Below, piece after piece: positions 8,480 through 17,351 of a stretch of DNA of 64,000 bases. Positions within the stretch are counted from its first letter, which is position 1, and each line of letters begins with the position of its first letter. Origin of the DNA: Lentisphaerae bacterium GWF2_50_93. Lineage in GTDB: Bacteria; Verrucomicrobiota; Lentisphaeria; Victivallales; GWF2-50-93. The translations under genes were made by a program, and so were the position numbers. The notes under the pieces were generated by a model. The model was not told the DNA's origin. It saw nothing but the letters and a program-made list of their open reading frames with translations, and did no database searches. Where the stretch lies: the NCBI GenBank assembly GCA_001804815.1, contig MHBI01000071.1, positions 1 to 64,000 of the forward strand. The letters run 5' to 3'.

Positions 8480-9564
8480 AGTACATAGACGGTTTCAGGA
8501 ATTCAGAGTCCGAGGTTGCGGTAAGCCGCCAGATAAAGGAACTGGCCTCCGCGCTGGACCGCCAGGTCACCATCATGGAGGTCTGCGGCACCCACACCAT
8601 GTCCATAGCGAAGTTCGCCATCAGGAACCTGCTTCCTGAAAACATAAGGCTTGTAAGCGGTCCGGGCTGTCCTGTATGCGTGACCCCCCAGGGATATATC
8701 AACACCGCACTGGAGCTCGCCATGGGCGGGAAAATCATAATGACCTTTGCGGACATGATGAACGTGCCTGGTACAAAATCCAGCCTTTCAAGCATCCGTT
8801 CGTCCGGAGCCAGGATTGAAACCTGCTACTCTCCTGAAAGTGCAATTGAAGCGGCCGTTAAAAATCCCGACGACGAGGTCGTGTTCCTCGGAGTCGGCTT
8901 TGAAACCACCATTGGCCCGGTCATAAGCATCGTCTCATCGGCCTGCGCGAGGAATATACGCAACATCAGCCTTCTCACTTCGTTCAAGGTGATACCTCCA
9001 GCCATGGAAGCGCTGGCCGCGGACAAAGAACTCAGGATTGACGCCTTCCTGTGCCCTGCTCATGTGAGTGCGATAATCGGGGCGGATGCATACAGGCCCT
9101 TCGTGGCGAAATACCATAGGCCCTGCGTTGTCGCCGGCTTCGAGCCACTGGACATACTCGGAGGAATAAAATCCATCATTGAGCAGGTGCTCAAGGGTGA
9201 GGCGAAAGTCGAAAACAATTATTCACGGGTTGTGAAGGACGAAGGCAATCCGAAGGCCATGTCCTTCATAAATAAATATCTTGAGCCCGCGGATTCGTAC
9301 TGGCGCGGCATAGGAATCATTCCTGAAAGCGGCATGTCGCTGAAAAATGAATTCTCACCATTCGACGCGGAAAAACGCTTCGGCATGACAATTGTAAACG
9401 ACGAGGAAAAGAAGGGATGCCGCTGCGGCGATGTGCTGAAGGGGAAAATAGTCCCTCCGGACTGCCCGCTTTTCGCCACGAAATGCACGCCGTCAAGCCC
9501 TGTAGGGCCATGCATGGTGAGCAGCGAGGGCACCTGCGCCGCCTACTATAAATACTCTAAATAA
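8476..9564 (+). CDS. hypD: hydrogenase maturation protein HypD
   Basis: A 362-residue iron-sulfur scaffold on which the Fe(CN)2CO centre is assembled. Family motifs are present: EVCGTHTMSI near residue 35, GPGCPVCVTP near 60-70, GVGFETT, and the C-terminal [4Fe-4S] cysteine region (GCRCG, PPDCPLF, KCTP, GPCMVSSEGTC). Length is normal. It is coupled to hypC by a 4-bp overlap and is followed by a 107-bp gap containing a promoter-like sequence for the ech genes. Confidence 0.96.
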   Translation: MKYIDGFRNSESEVAVSRQIKELASALDRQVTIMEVCGTHTMSIAKFAIRNLLPENIRLVSGPGCPVCVTPQGYINTALELAMGGKIIMTFADMMNVPGTKSSLSSIRSSGARIETCYSPESAIEAAVKNPDDEVVFLGVGFETTIGPVISIVSSACARNIRNISLLTSFKVIPPAMEALAADKELRIDAFLCPAHVSAIIGADAYRPFVAKYHRPCVVAGFEPLDILGGIKSIIEQVLKGEAKVENNYSRVVKDEGNPKAMSFINKYLEPADSYWRGIGIIPESGMSLKNEFSPFDAEKRFGMTIVNDEEKKGCRCGDVLKGKIVPPDCPLFATKCTPSSPVGPCMVSSEGTCAAYYKYSK

Positions 9565-9594
9565 TTATTTTTTTAAATAATTTTTATTCCGCTA

Positions 9595-9622
9595 TTGACA
9601 TATTTTCACAATGTCTTAACTT
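9595..9622 (+). promoter_or_regulatory. candidate promoter of the ech operon
   Basis: A consensus TTGACA lies at 9595-9600, with a weak -10 (TAACTT, 9617-9622) after a 16-bp spacer. It lies 50-77 bp upstream of echA in an AT-rich gap. An AT-rich inverted repeat at about 9563-9582 just before it may end part of the hypCD transcripts. The -10 is poor, so this is only a candidate. Confidence 0.4.
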
Positions 9623-9671
9623 ATGCCCTTCCTATTTTTTTATTGTTAATTTTATAACAGGATTAGAACAT

Positions 9672-11579
9672 ATGGCCTTCATTGCCTTTTTGATTTTGTT
9701 CCCCCTACTGCCGGCAGTACTGCTGCTGCTGGTTGAATCTCCTGCGGTCAGGAAAGGAATAATCATCATATCCGCGATTGCCATAGCCGTCATCTCCGTC
9801 GACATGGCTTTTGCCGCCCCTAAGAATGCAGCCCAGTACGTCGACTCGGCATTCCATTACCTCGACAACATCCTCATCGCCGGCGAGCTCATCCTTGCGT
9901 GCACCATCCTGTATCTTTGCAGGAACCTGCCCTTCAAGAAATACTGGATCCCCCTGATGGTCGTCCTCCAGACCGGCATGATACTCTGGACTGAACTGTC
10001 CGGCAAGCTCCATGATGTAAAGACCCAGCATGTTTTCTTCTACGACAACTTGTCCCTGATAATGGCTGTCATCATCGGCGTCATCGGGACTCTCATCTGC
10101 GTCTATGCCGTCGGATACATGAACCAGTACCATCACCACCATCATGAAATCCCGGACAGGCAGAAGCTTTTCTTCTTCACGATGTTCCTCTTCCTTTCAG
10201 CCATGTTCGGAATAGTATTCTCGGACAATCTCATGTGGCTGTACTTCTTCTGGGAAATAACGACGCTCTGCTCCTTCATCATGATCGGATATTCTGGAAC
10301 AGAAGAGGCCGTGAACAACGCCTTCAGGGCGCTGTGGATGAACCTACTGGGGGGCCTTGCGTTCGCGATAGCCATCGTCTACTGCGTAACAGTACTTAAA
10401 ATAGTTGAACTGGACGATCTTCTGAATTCAGGAAAATCCGCCGCGATAATACTGCCTGTCGTGCTTATCGCATTTGCTGGCCTCACCAAGTCGGCCCAGT
10501 TCCCCTTCTCCGGATGGCTTCTTGGCGCGATGGTTGCTCCCACACCCGTATCCGCGCTTCTCCATTCCAGCACAATGGTCAAGGCCGGAGTATATATCAT
10601 AATCAAGCTCGCACCTGCAATGCTGATAACGATTCCTGGCACGATGATCACTTCCGGAATGATGATCGCCCTTATTGGAGCAGTCAGCTTCCTGGCGTGT
10701 TCATGCCTGGCGATTTCACAGAGCAACGCCAAGCGCGTCCTGGCATATTCAACCATAGCAAACCTAGGGCTGATAGTCCTCTGCGCAGGCGTGGGTTCGT
10801 ATCTCGCTCTCTGGGCAGCGATACTCCTTCTCATATTCCACGCAGTAGCCAAAGCCCTCCTCTTCCTCACTGTTGGAACTATCGAGCATCAGATTGGCAG
10901 CAGGGACATAGAGGACATGCACGGACTTATCTCCAAGATGCCTAGAATTACAATAATCATGCTGATTGGCATCACCGGAATGTTCCTGGCCCCGTTTGGA
11001 ATGCTCGTCAGCAAATGGGCCGCACTCGAAGCTCTGGCCGTAAGCGATCCCTTTCTTCCCATCGCTGTAATCTTTGGAAGCTCGGCCACCCTCTTCTTCT
11101 GGGGCAAGTGGATGGGCAAGCTCATCGCCATTACGAACGTCAAGTCCGATGCCGAGGGCAGGATATGCCATGAGGAATGGTTTGTCCTTTCCACACTCGC
11201 AGCCATGACCATCGCAATCTGCGCCCTATTCCCGCTGGTCGGCACCTACTTCATCGAACCCCTCTACGGGCGGGATCCCATCCTTAACAAGGAGCATATC
11301 ATAATGGTCGCCATACTGCTCGGGCTTGTTCTCCTCGTCCCCGTGGCTTTCTTCTTCAACTGGAAAAAACTCAGGAATGCGGAACCATATCTCTGCGGTG
11401 CCGGCATTAAGGACAACTTCTCGCAGTTTACCGGTTCGCTGGGAACAAAAGAGTGGAAGCTCAGCAATTATTATCTCGAGAAATACTTCGGAGAGGCTAA
11501 GCTGTTCAAACTGAGCGTAGTCGTATCAACAGTTCTTATAATAATAACATTCACTATTGTCTTTTACGGGGCGAGATAA
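9672..11579 (+). CDS. echA: Ech-type hydrogenase subunit A, antiporter-like membrane subunit
   Basis: A 635-residue polytopic protein of the NuoL/MrpA proton-translocating family and the largest membrane subunit of an energy-converting [NiFe] hydrogenase. The core (about 150-480) has the transporter-family signatures: YFFWEITTLCSF, the GLTKSAQFPFSGWLLGAM segment with its key Lys, PTPVSALLHSSTMVKAG, and a later Lys/His-bearing helix (LIFHAVAKALLF). These residues line the ion path in complex I relatives. A natural run of five His sits in a loop near residue 157. It is the first of six ech genes in the order A-B-C-D-E-F. Confidence 0.92.
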   Translation: MAFIAFLILFPLLPAVLLLLVESPAVRKGIIIISAIAIAVISVDMAFAAPKNAAQYVDSAFHYLDNILIAGELILACTILYLCRNLPFKKYWIPLMVVLQTGMILWTELSGKLHDVKTQHVFFYDNLSLIMAVIIGVIGTLICVYAVGYMNQYHHHHHEIPDRQKLFFFTMFLFLSAMFGIVFSDNLMWLYFFWEITTLCSFIMIGYSGTEEAVNNAFRALWMNLLGGLAFAIAIVYCVTVLKIVELDDLLNSGKSAAIILPVVLIAFAGLTKSAQFPFSGWLLGAMVAPTPVSALLHSSTMVKAGVYIIIKLAPAMLITIPGTMITSGMMIALIGAVSFLACSCLAISQSNAKRVLAYSTIANLGLIVLCAGVGSYLALWAAILLLIFHAVAKALLFLTVGTIEHQIGSRDIEDMHGLISKMPRITIIMLIGITGMFLAPFGMLVSKWAALEALAVSDPFLPIAVIFGSSATLFFWGKWMGKLIAITNVKSDAEGRICHEEWFVLSTLAAMTIAICALFPLVGTYFIEPLYGRDPILNKEHIIMVAILLGLVLLVPVAFFFNWKKLRNAEPYLCGAGIKDNFSQFTGSLGTKEWKLSNYYLEKYFGEAKLFKLSVVVSTVLIIITFTIVFYGAR

Positions 11580-11583
11580 AAAC

Positions 11584-12453
11584 ATGAAACTTTTACTGGC
11601 GGCTCTGGCTTTTGTAATACTCACTCCTGTAGTGTGCGGACTCCTTGCAGGATTCGACCGTATAATCACCGCGAAAATGCAGGGGCGCTACGGCCCACCC
11701 CTGCTCCAGCCGTTCTTCGACGTCCTCAAGCTTTTTGAAAAAGAGAACCTGATGGTGAACCAGTTCTACCACAGTTTCTACCTCATCTGCTATCTTGTCT
11801 TCATGGTCGCCAGCGGAATACTCTTCTTCACAGGACAGGATCTCCTGCTTGTGATTTTCGCATTCACGCTCGCGGACATCTTCCTCGTGCTTGCGGCTTA
11901 TTCGACAAACTCGCCTTTCAGCTTCATCGGAGCCGAGCGCGAACTCCTCCTGATGATGTCCGCCGAACCGATGCTCCTGATAGCGGCAGTCGGACTTTTC
12001 ATGGCCACAAAGAGCTTCAAGGTCGGATCAATCGCCAGTGTGGCCGATCTCAACACGATACTGCTTCTCCCTGGCGTATTCATCGGTCTTCTCTTCATCC
12101 TGACGATCAAGCTCCGCAAGTCTCCGTTCGACCTATCAACATCACACCATGCGCATCAGGAAATAGTGAAGGGCGTAACAACCGAATTCGCAGGGCCATC
12201 GCTCGCGCTCGTTGAAATCGCCCACTGGTATGAGACCGCAATCATGCTTGGAATAATCTATCTGTTCTTCGCGGGCAACCCGGTCATAGCCGTCAGCGTA
12301 GTCCTTGTGGCATATTTCGTTGAAATCCTCATAGACAACACCTTTGCACGATTCAAATGGGAGCTGACCTTGAAGTCGTCATGGGCGGTGACATTTATTT
12401 TCGGCGGACTCAACCTCATAGTTCTTTTTATTATTGAAAAGGTAAAAATATAA
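11584..12453 (+). CDS. echB: Ech-type hydrogenase subunit B (NuoH-like membrane anchor)
   Basis: A 289-residue integral membrane protein of the NuoH/HyfC family, linking the hydrogenase arm to the membrane arm. NuoH hallmarks are visible: ITAKMQGRYGPPLLQPFFDVLKLF, SPFSFIGAERELL and a cytoplasmic loop with KSPFDLSTSHHAHQEIVKG. The start is ATG 11584; the frame is open further upstream only within echA. The gene starts 4 bp after the echA stop with a ribosome site (GGGGCGAG) inside echA. Confidence 0.94.
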   Translation: MKLLLAALAFVILTPVVCGLLAGFDRIITAKMQGRYGPPLLQPFFDVLKLFEKENLMVNQFYHSFYLICYLVFMVASGILFFTGQDLLLVIFAFTLADIFLVLAAYSTNSPFSFIGAERELLLMMSAEPMLLIAAVGLFMATKSFKVGSIASVADLNTILLLPGVFIGLLFILTIKLRKSPFDLSTSHHAHQEIVKGVTTEFAGPSLALVEIAHWYETAIMLGIIYLFFAGNPVIAVSVVLVAYFVEILIDNTFARFKWELTLKSSWAVTFIFGGLNLIVLFIIEKVKI

Positions 12454-12457
12454 TCCT

Positions 12458-12916
12458 ATGTCATTCATAACAAAATCTCCATGGATAGTCCATTACGACG
12501 GCTCGAGCTGCAACGGCTGTGACATTGAAGTGCTCGCATGCCTTACTCCGATGTATGATGTGGAACGCTTCGGCATCATCAATACTGGAAACCCAAAGCA
12601 TGCGGACATCTTCCTGATCACAGGATATGTGAATACGCAGAACGTCGACGTCATCAAGAATATATACAGGAAGATGCCGGATCCGAAAGTAGTTGTCGCC
12701 ATCGGCATCTGCGCTTCGACAGGCAACTTCTTCAGGGAGTGCTATAACGCCCTCGGCGGCGTTGACACTATCATACCGGTAGATGTCTACGTCCCCGGAT
12801 GCGCGGCCAGGCCTGAAGCCATCATCGACGGAGTTGTCAAAGCCCTTGGAATTCTTGACCAGAAGAAAAATAAAACCTATGTCGCTCCCGTTAAACCTGA
12901 AGGTGTCATAATATGA
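12458..12916 (+). CDS. echC: Ech-type hydrogenase small subunit C (NuoB-like)
   Basis: A 152-residue electron-transfer subunit holding the proximal [4Fe-4S] cluster next to the NiFe site. The cysteine pattern fits the NuoB/EchC family: GSSCNGCDIEVLAC near the N-terminus, GICASTG in the middle and VPGCAARPEA towards the end. It starts 4 bp after echB and overlaps echD by 4 bp. As in other Ech enzymes there is no twin-arginine leader, so it faces the cytoplasm. Confidence 0.95.
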   Translation: MSFITKSPWIVHYDGSSCNGCDIEVLACLTPMYDVERFGIINTGNPKHADIFLITGYVNTQNVDVIKNIYRKMPDPKVVVAIGICASTGNFFRECYNALGGVDTIIPVDVYVPGCAARPEAIIDGVVKALGILDQKKNKTYVAPVKPEGVII

Positions 12917-13302
12917 TCGAGAAACAGGAAACAGTAACAATTGCAAGCCAGGACGAACTCCTGAAGAAGGTCGCGGAAATGTCCTCGTCCGGCTACAGGC
13001 TCGTGCTTATCAGCTGTACCAAGCTTAATCACTTCCAGGTAGACTATTCTTTCGACAAGAACTACGAATTCAGGAACTTCAGGTTCTGCGTACCTGTCGA
13101 GAAGCCGGAAATGAAGAGCATAAGCAGCGTTTTCACCAATGCTTTCACCTACGAGAATGAAATACACGACCTCTTCGGAATCGAAGTTCATGGACTCAAT
13201 ATCAATTATGGCGGCAAATTCTACAGGATAAATATAAAAGCCCCGTTCAGCACATTGAAGAAAGCTGTCGCCGTCGCCGCTACAGAAGAAGGGAAGAAAT
13301 AA
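12913..13302 (+). CDS. echD: Ech-type hydrogenase subunit D (NuoC-like)
   Basis: A 129-residue hydrophilic subunit related to the NuoC 30-kDa subunit. The diagnostic stretch is FTYENEIHDLFGIEVHGL, matching the E-HDLFG signature. It has no metal motif and helps assemble the peripheral arm. It is coupled to echC by a 4-bp overlap, and its stop lies directly before echE. Confidence 0.92.
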   Translation: MIEKQETVTIASQDELLKKVAEMSSSGYRLVLISCTKLNHFQVDYSFDKNYEFRNFRFCVPVEKPEMKSISSVFTNAFTYENEIHDLFGIEVHGLNINYGGKFYRINIKAPFSTLKKAVAVAATEEGKK

Positions 13303-13303
13303 C

Positions 13304-14383
13304 ATGCCCAAAAGGACTATAATACCATTCGGCCCGCAGCATCCGGTTCTCCCGGAACCGATACACCTGGACATCGCAATCAGGGATGAAAAGGTCGTAG
13401 AGGCTATCCCGTCCCTTGGATTCATACACAGGGGCCTTGAGCTTCTCGTCGACAAGAAAGACTTCAACGACATGTGCTTCGTAGCGGAACGAATCTGCGG
13501 GATATGCAGCTTCATCCACGGACAGGGCTACTGCCAGGGCATCGAGGAAATCATGAACGTCCAGGTTCCTGACAGGGCGAAATATCTCCGCACAATATGG
13601 GCTGAACTTTCCAGGATCCACAGCCATATCCTCTGGCTCGGCCTTGCCGCCGACGCAGCCGGATTTGAAAGTCTCTTCATGCACAGCTGGCGTGTTCGCG
13701 AGAAGGTGCTTGATATCTTCGAGGAAACCACCGGAGGTCGCGTTATATTCGGAGTAAACAAGGTTGGTGGAGTCAAAAGGGATATTGAAAACGATGTCCT
13801 TAAAAGAATTGTCGGCACGCTCAAGGATATGGAAGCTGAATTCAAGCCGCTGGCCAACGTCTTCATCGACGACTACTCCATAAAGCACAGGTTTTCCAAT
13901 GTAGGAATGCTTTCAAAGGAAGATGCCTATAAGCTTGGCGCCGTCGGTCCTGTCCTCAGGGGCAGCGGTGTTTCAATCGACGCGAGAAAACTCGGATATG
14001 CCGCATACAAGGAACTCAACTTCGAGCCTATCGTCGAAAATTCCTGCGACTGCTACGCAAGGACCATTGTGCGCGTCCGTGAAGTATACCAGTCCGTCGA
14101 CCTCATAAAGCAGGCCGTCGACAAGATTCCCGACGGTCCGATAGATCAGAAGGTCACCGGCTCCCCCAACGGCGAATTCTTCTCCAGGCTTGAACAGCCC
14201 AGAGGCGAAGTCGTCTATTACATGAGGGGAAATGGCACGAAGAATCTTGACAGGTACCGTGTCCGCACCCCGACATTCTCGAACATAGCGCCTCTCGTGA
14301 AGATGCTTGAAGGCTGTGAACTCGCGGACGTTCCGGTTATAATCCTAACTATTGATCCATGCATAAGCTGTACGGAGAGATGA
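13304..14383 (+). CDS. echE: Ech-type hydrogenase large catalytic subunit E
   Basis: A 359-residue [NiFe]-binding subunit related to NuoD. Both nickel-ligand motifs are intact: RICGICSFIH (C65, C68) and DPCISC (C353, C356). Histidine-rich NuoD signatures (GPQHPVLPEP, GFIHRGLE) are also present. The protein stops three residues after C356, so there is no C-terminal extension for a maturation endopeptidase to remove, and none is encoded nearby. I recall the same arrangement for some Ech/CooH enzymes. Intact motifs indicate an active hydrogenase that evolves or takes up H2 with ferredoxin. Confidence 0.96.
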   Translation: MPKRTIIPFGPQHPVLPEPIHLDIAIRDEKVVEAIPSLGFIHRGLELLVDKKDFNDMCFVAERICGICSFIHGQGYCQGIEEIMNVQVPDRAKYLRTIWAELSRIHSHILWLGLAADAAGFESLFMHSWRVREKVLDIFEETTGGRVIFGVNKVGGVKRDIENDVLKRIVGTLKDMEAEFKPLANVFIDDYSIKHRFSNVGMLSKEDAYKLGAVGPVLRGSGVSIDARKLGYAAYKELNFEPIVENSCDCYARTIVRVREVYQSVDLIKQAVDKIPDGPIDQKVTGSPNGEFFSRLEQPRGEVVYYMRGNGTKNLDRYRVRTPTFSNIAPLVKMLEGCELADVPVIILTIDPCISCTER

Positions 14384-14386
14384 TCT

Positions 14387-14779
14387 ATGCCTATTAATCC
14401 ATTTGTAAAAATGACGTCGACCGTGATAAAGCACCTTCTCGGTCCTACTGCATGCAAGATGTATCCGGTTGAAAAGCCTGTGTTCTTTGCCAATACCAGG
14501 GGACACATCGCCATTGAAACAAATAAATGCATTCTCTGCACTCTCTGCGCAAAGAAATGCCCGACCTATGCGATCCAGGTCGACAAGCCTGGCAAAGCCT
14601 GGAAGATCGAGCGCACAAAATGCATCATGTGCCTCGCATGTGTCGCGTGCTGCCCTAAGAAATGCCTTACATCTGAAAATCAATATTCAGCGCCGGTTAC
14701 CGTGAAAGTCGTGGAAACTTTCAATGTCGAACCGCCCGCTGCTCCCAAAGCCCCTGAAACCTGTCCTGGAAAAGAATAG
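14387..14779 (+). CDS. echF: Ech-type hydrogenase polyferredoxin subunit F
   Basis: A 130-residue protein with two [4Fe-4S] ferredoxin motifs, CILCTLCAKKCP and CIMCLACVACCP (residues about 47-90), each of the C-x2-C-x2-C-x3-C-P type. It passes electrons between soluble ferredoxin and EchC. A Pro/Ala-rich tail ends the protein. It starts 3 bp after the echE stop and is the last ech gene. Confidence 0.94.
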   Translation: MPINPFVKMTSTVIKHLLGPTACKMYPVEKPVFFANTRGHIAIETNKCILCTLCAKKCPTYAIQVDKPGKAWKIERTKCIMCLACVACCPKKCLTSENQYSAPVTVKVVETFNVEPPAAPKAPETCPGKE

Positions 14780-14838
14780 CCGCATCCCAGCTGTTTTTCT
14801 TTGAGTTAAGGCCCTTCAGAGTGTATCTTTATTGAATT

Positions 14839-15981
14839 ATGAATCCCATATTCATAGATGTACAGCTTCCTTCATTCCGTTCCTCACGGGCAGTCATCGC
14901 CTTTGGCTCCGACTCTAAAAACACTGTATCATATATTCACGGCAACAAGTGCCTTCTTTCAGGGAACCACGGGCCGCTTTCAGATCCTGAATCCGTCATG
15001 AAGTTTGAAGAAGCCGTAGAAAATGTCATAAAGACCGCCAGGCCTGCAATTGCCGGAGTCGATCTGCATCCGGACTATTATTCGACGGTACACGGTGAAA
15101 GAACTTCAGATGAACTTGGTATTCCCATTGCGCGGATTCAACACCATCACGCCCATGCCGCCTCATGCATGGCTGAACACGGGCTTAAGGAATCACTTGC
15201 ACTTGTCTTCGATGGCACAGGATACGGGACAGATGGGAACCTGTGGGGCGCTGAACTCCTGCATGTGGACAGCGGAGGATATAGAAGACTTGCGACTTTC
15301 GCAGCCGCCCCCCTCCCCGGCGGTGACGCTTCGGTCAGAGAACCTGTACGTCAGCTTCTAGGCAGAATGTATTCCTATGTCTCTTCAAGCAAGGAGGAAC
15401 TCGCTGAATTCTGTAAAAGGCAGGATGTGGATCCTGAAAACGCCTTCATGTGGCTCAAGCAGGCTGAGAGAAATATCAATTGCCCGAAATCCCATTCGGC
15501 GGGAAGACTCTTCGACTCAGTATCAGCCCTGCTGGGGTGTGCGCCCAGGATAGCGCAGGAGGCTGAAGCGGCAATCAACCTGCAGAAGGCGGCTGAAGCC
15601 TGCAAGGATAAGCCGTATGCAGCGCTCATGCCATTCAAATCCTTCGAAAAGGATGACATGCTGTATATAGACTGGTCCCCGACTTTCATAAATGCGGACA
15701 TAGTTTCTTCGCGGAGGAATTTATTAGCCCTGTCGTTCCATCATTCCCTTGCGGATGCCGCCATGAAGATGCTGGAGTTCGGAACTGCAAAGTTCGCAAC
15801 AGGGAATATTGTATTGAGCGGAGGGGTCTTCATGAACAGCCTGCTTCTGGGGATAATGAAATCCAGGCTGGAAGCTATAAAGTTCAAGGCATTCTCCCAC
15901 GAAAAAATCCCGACGAACGACTGCGGCATCTCCGTAGGCCAGGCCGTCATAGCTGCGCTTGAAAACTCGAATGACGAATAG
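14839..15981 (+). CDS. hypF: HypF-type carbamoyltransferase, Kae1-like domain only
   Basis: Matches the C-terminal half of HypF, which transfers a carbamoyl group towards HypE to make the cyanide ligands. The Kae1-like motifs are clear: IQHHHAHAASCMAEHG, FDGTGYGTDGNLWGAE, AGRLFDSVSALLG and NIVLSGGVFMN. Full HypF has about 750 residues: acylphosphatase, double zinc finger, YrdC-like and Kae1-like. This protein has 380 and begins exactly at the Kae1-like domain (AVIAFGSDSKNT). The upstream 59 bp hold none of the missing parts. A separate N-terminal protein may exist elsewhere. TobZ-like O-carbamoyltransferase is less likely given the hyp context. Confidence 0.82.
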   Translation: MNPIFIDVQLPSFRSSRAVIAFGSDSKNTVSYIHGNKCLLSGNHGPLSDPESVMKFEEAVENVIKTARPAIAGVDLHPDYYSTVHGERTSDELGIPIARIQHHHAHAASCMAEHGLKESLALVFDGTGYGTDGNLWGAELLHVDSGGYRRLATFAAAPLPGGDASVREPVRQLLGRMYSYVSSSKEELAEFCKRQDVDPENAFMWLKQAERNINCPKSHSAGRLFDSVSALLGCAPRIAQEAEAAINLQKAAEACKDKPYAALMPFKSFEKDDMLYIDWSPTFINADIVSSRRNLLALSFHHSLADAAMKMLEFGTAKFATGNIVLSGGVFMNSLLLGIMKSRLEAIKFKAFSHEKIPTNDCGISVGQAVIAALENSNDE

Positions 15982-16080
15982 CGAACATTCGAATATCGAA
16001 GTGAACACAACTGGAATCAAAACAATCGATCTTCAACTTCTTCATTCGCAGTTCGAATGATCGTGATTCGACTGTTCAGC
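15981..16080. repeat. intergenic TTCGAATG-type degenerate repeat
   Basis: The gap between the convergent hypF and hypB genes is filled with short degenerate words (TTCGAATATCGAAG, TTCAACTTCTTCATTCG, GTTCGAATGATCG) on both strands. They resemble the repeats at 25443-25556 and 28639-28667. It forms imperfect inverted pairs and has no coding potential. Confidence 0.5.
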
Positions 16081-16082
16081 TC

Positions 16083-16925
16083 TCACGCCGTCAACTTCGC
16101 CAGATAATCGATCCACGCATCCATCCCCTCGCCCGTCTTGGCGCTGAGCTCGAAAACAAAGACTCCCGGATTGAGCTGGCGGATGTTCTTCCTGACCTTC
16201 TTCAGGTCGCAGTCGACATGATCCAAAAGATCTATCTTTGTAAGCACTATGACTTTGGCGTCAGAGAAAATAACTGGATATTTTACCGGCTTATCCTCGC
16301 CTTCAGGAGTTGACAGCAGGGCTATTTTGAAATTCTCGCCGAGGTCGAACGCGGCGGGACATACAAGATTTCCTACGTTCTCTATGAAAAGGATCTTTGT
16401 TTTTTTGTCTATCACTTCATGGAAGACATTGCCGACCTGTTCAGCATGCAGATGGCAGGAGCTCTTCGTTTCAATCTGGTGGACTTTCGCTCCCTTGCCC
16501 TGCAGCCTGCGCGCATCGTTGCTGCTCTGTATGTCTCCCACGATCACTGCACAAGGGATCTTCCCCTTCAACCTTTCCAGTGTCTTTTCAAGCAGGAATG
16601 TCTTTCCGGAACCGGGAGATGAAATTATATTTACCGCAAGAATCCCCCTCTTGGCCAGGAACTCACGGTTTTCCCCGGCATACCGGTCGTTCTTTTCAAG
16701 AACTTTTCGTTCCAGTTCCAGAACCCTGCGCTCGGACTGGTCGGGATGCGGGTGGGCATGCTGCCCTCCTCCCTCATAATGATGCTGATGGTCCACGAGG
16801 TCATCGGCATGGGTGTGTATTGTGCCGTCCGAATGGACATGATATCCTTCGGGCACCACTTTTTCCTTGCCTGCCTTATTTAGTTTCCTTAAGTTCGCAC
16901 TTCCGCAGCCGCAGCTTGTACACAT
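16083..16925 (-). CDS. hypB: hydrogenase nickel incorporation GTPase HypB
   Basis: A GTPase that, with HypA, inserts nickel into the hydrogenase large subunit. The start is ATG 16925, preceded by GGGAG; it gives the conserved MCTSCGCG N-terminus, a high-affinity nickel site. Residues 29-60 form a histidine-rich segment that can store nickel. The P-loop SSPGSGKT is at 102-109, and the G-domain motifs TKIDLL and SAKTGEG follow. It is 280 residues long and lies downstream of hypA on the minus strand, separated by 67 bp. Confidence 0.95.
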   Translation of the reverse strand: MCTSCGCGSANLRKLNKAGKEKVVPEGYHVHSDGTIHTHADDLVDHQHHYEGGGQHAHPHPDQSERRVLELERKVLEKNDRYAGENREFLAKRGILAVNIISSPGSGKTFLLEKTLERLKGKIPCAVIVGDIQSSNDARRLQGKGAKVHQIETKSSCHLHAEQVGNVFHEVIDKKTKILFIENVGNLVCPAAFDLGENFKIALLSTPEGEDKPVKYPVIFSDAKVIVLTKIDLLDHVDCDLKKVRKNIRQLNPGVFVFELSAKTGEGMDAWIDYLAKLTA

Positions 16926-16992
16926 GGTGGCATCTCCCGTTTTATGTTTTCCGCCAGACTTGATTTCCGGTCGCACTTTCCCCGGAACCTTC

Positions 16993-17334
16993 CTATTCAA
17001 CTTCCATGGACTTAATCTTGAACTCCCTGCCTGAAACAATCTCAACATCTAATGAACCACATTTTCCGCATTTGGCAAGGGGGATGTCGTGGACTGTCTC
17101 CTTGCCGCAGGCTTTGCATTTGACCTTCATTTCAGTAACCTCGATGATGAGCCTGGTGTTTTCCGCCGGGGTACCTTCTGCGGCCAGAGGGAAAGCGAAT
17201 TCGAAGGGTTCCTTTTCCACGCCGGAGAATCTTCCTACTGACAAGGTGATGGAATGGAGCGTCGACGCCCCTTCGTTGCCCATTATTACAGTTATCTGTT
17301 CGACCAGGGATGTCGCTAAAGACAGTTCATGCAT
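16993..17334 (-). CDS. hypA: hydrogenase nickel metallochaperone HypA
   Basis: A 113-residue nickel carrier. The start is ATG 17334, behind a strong GGAGGA site; it yields MHELSLA, whose His2 is the nickel ligand. A zinc ribbon follows with two C-x2-C pairs (CKACG and CGKCG). The upstream extension of the frame lies inside hypE and is not used. It acts with HypB, encoded next. Confidence 0.95.
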   Translation of the reverse strand: MHELSLATSLVEQITVIMGNEGASTLHSITLSVGRFSGVEKEPFEFAFPLAAEGTPAENTRLIIEVTEMKVKCKACGKETVHDIPLAKCGKCGSLDVEIVSGREFKIKSMEVE

Positions 17335-17351
17335 GAGAGTTCCTCCTGTCT

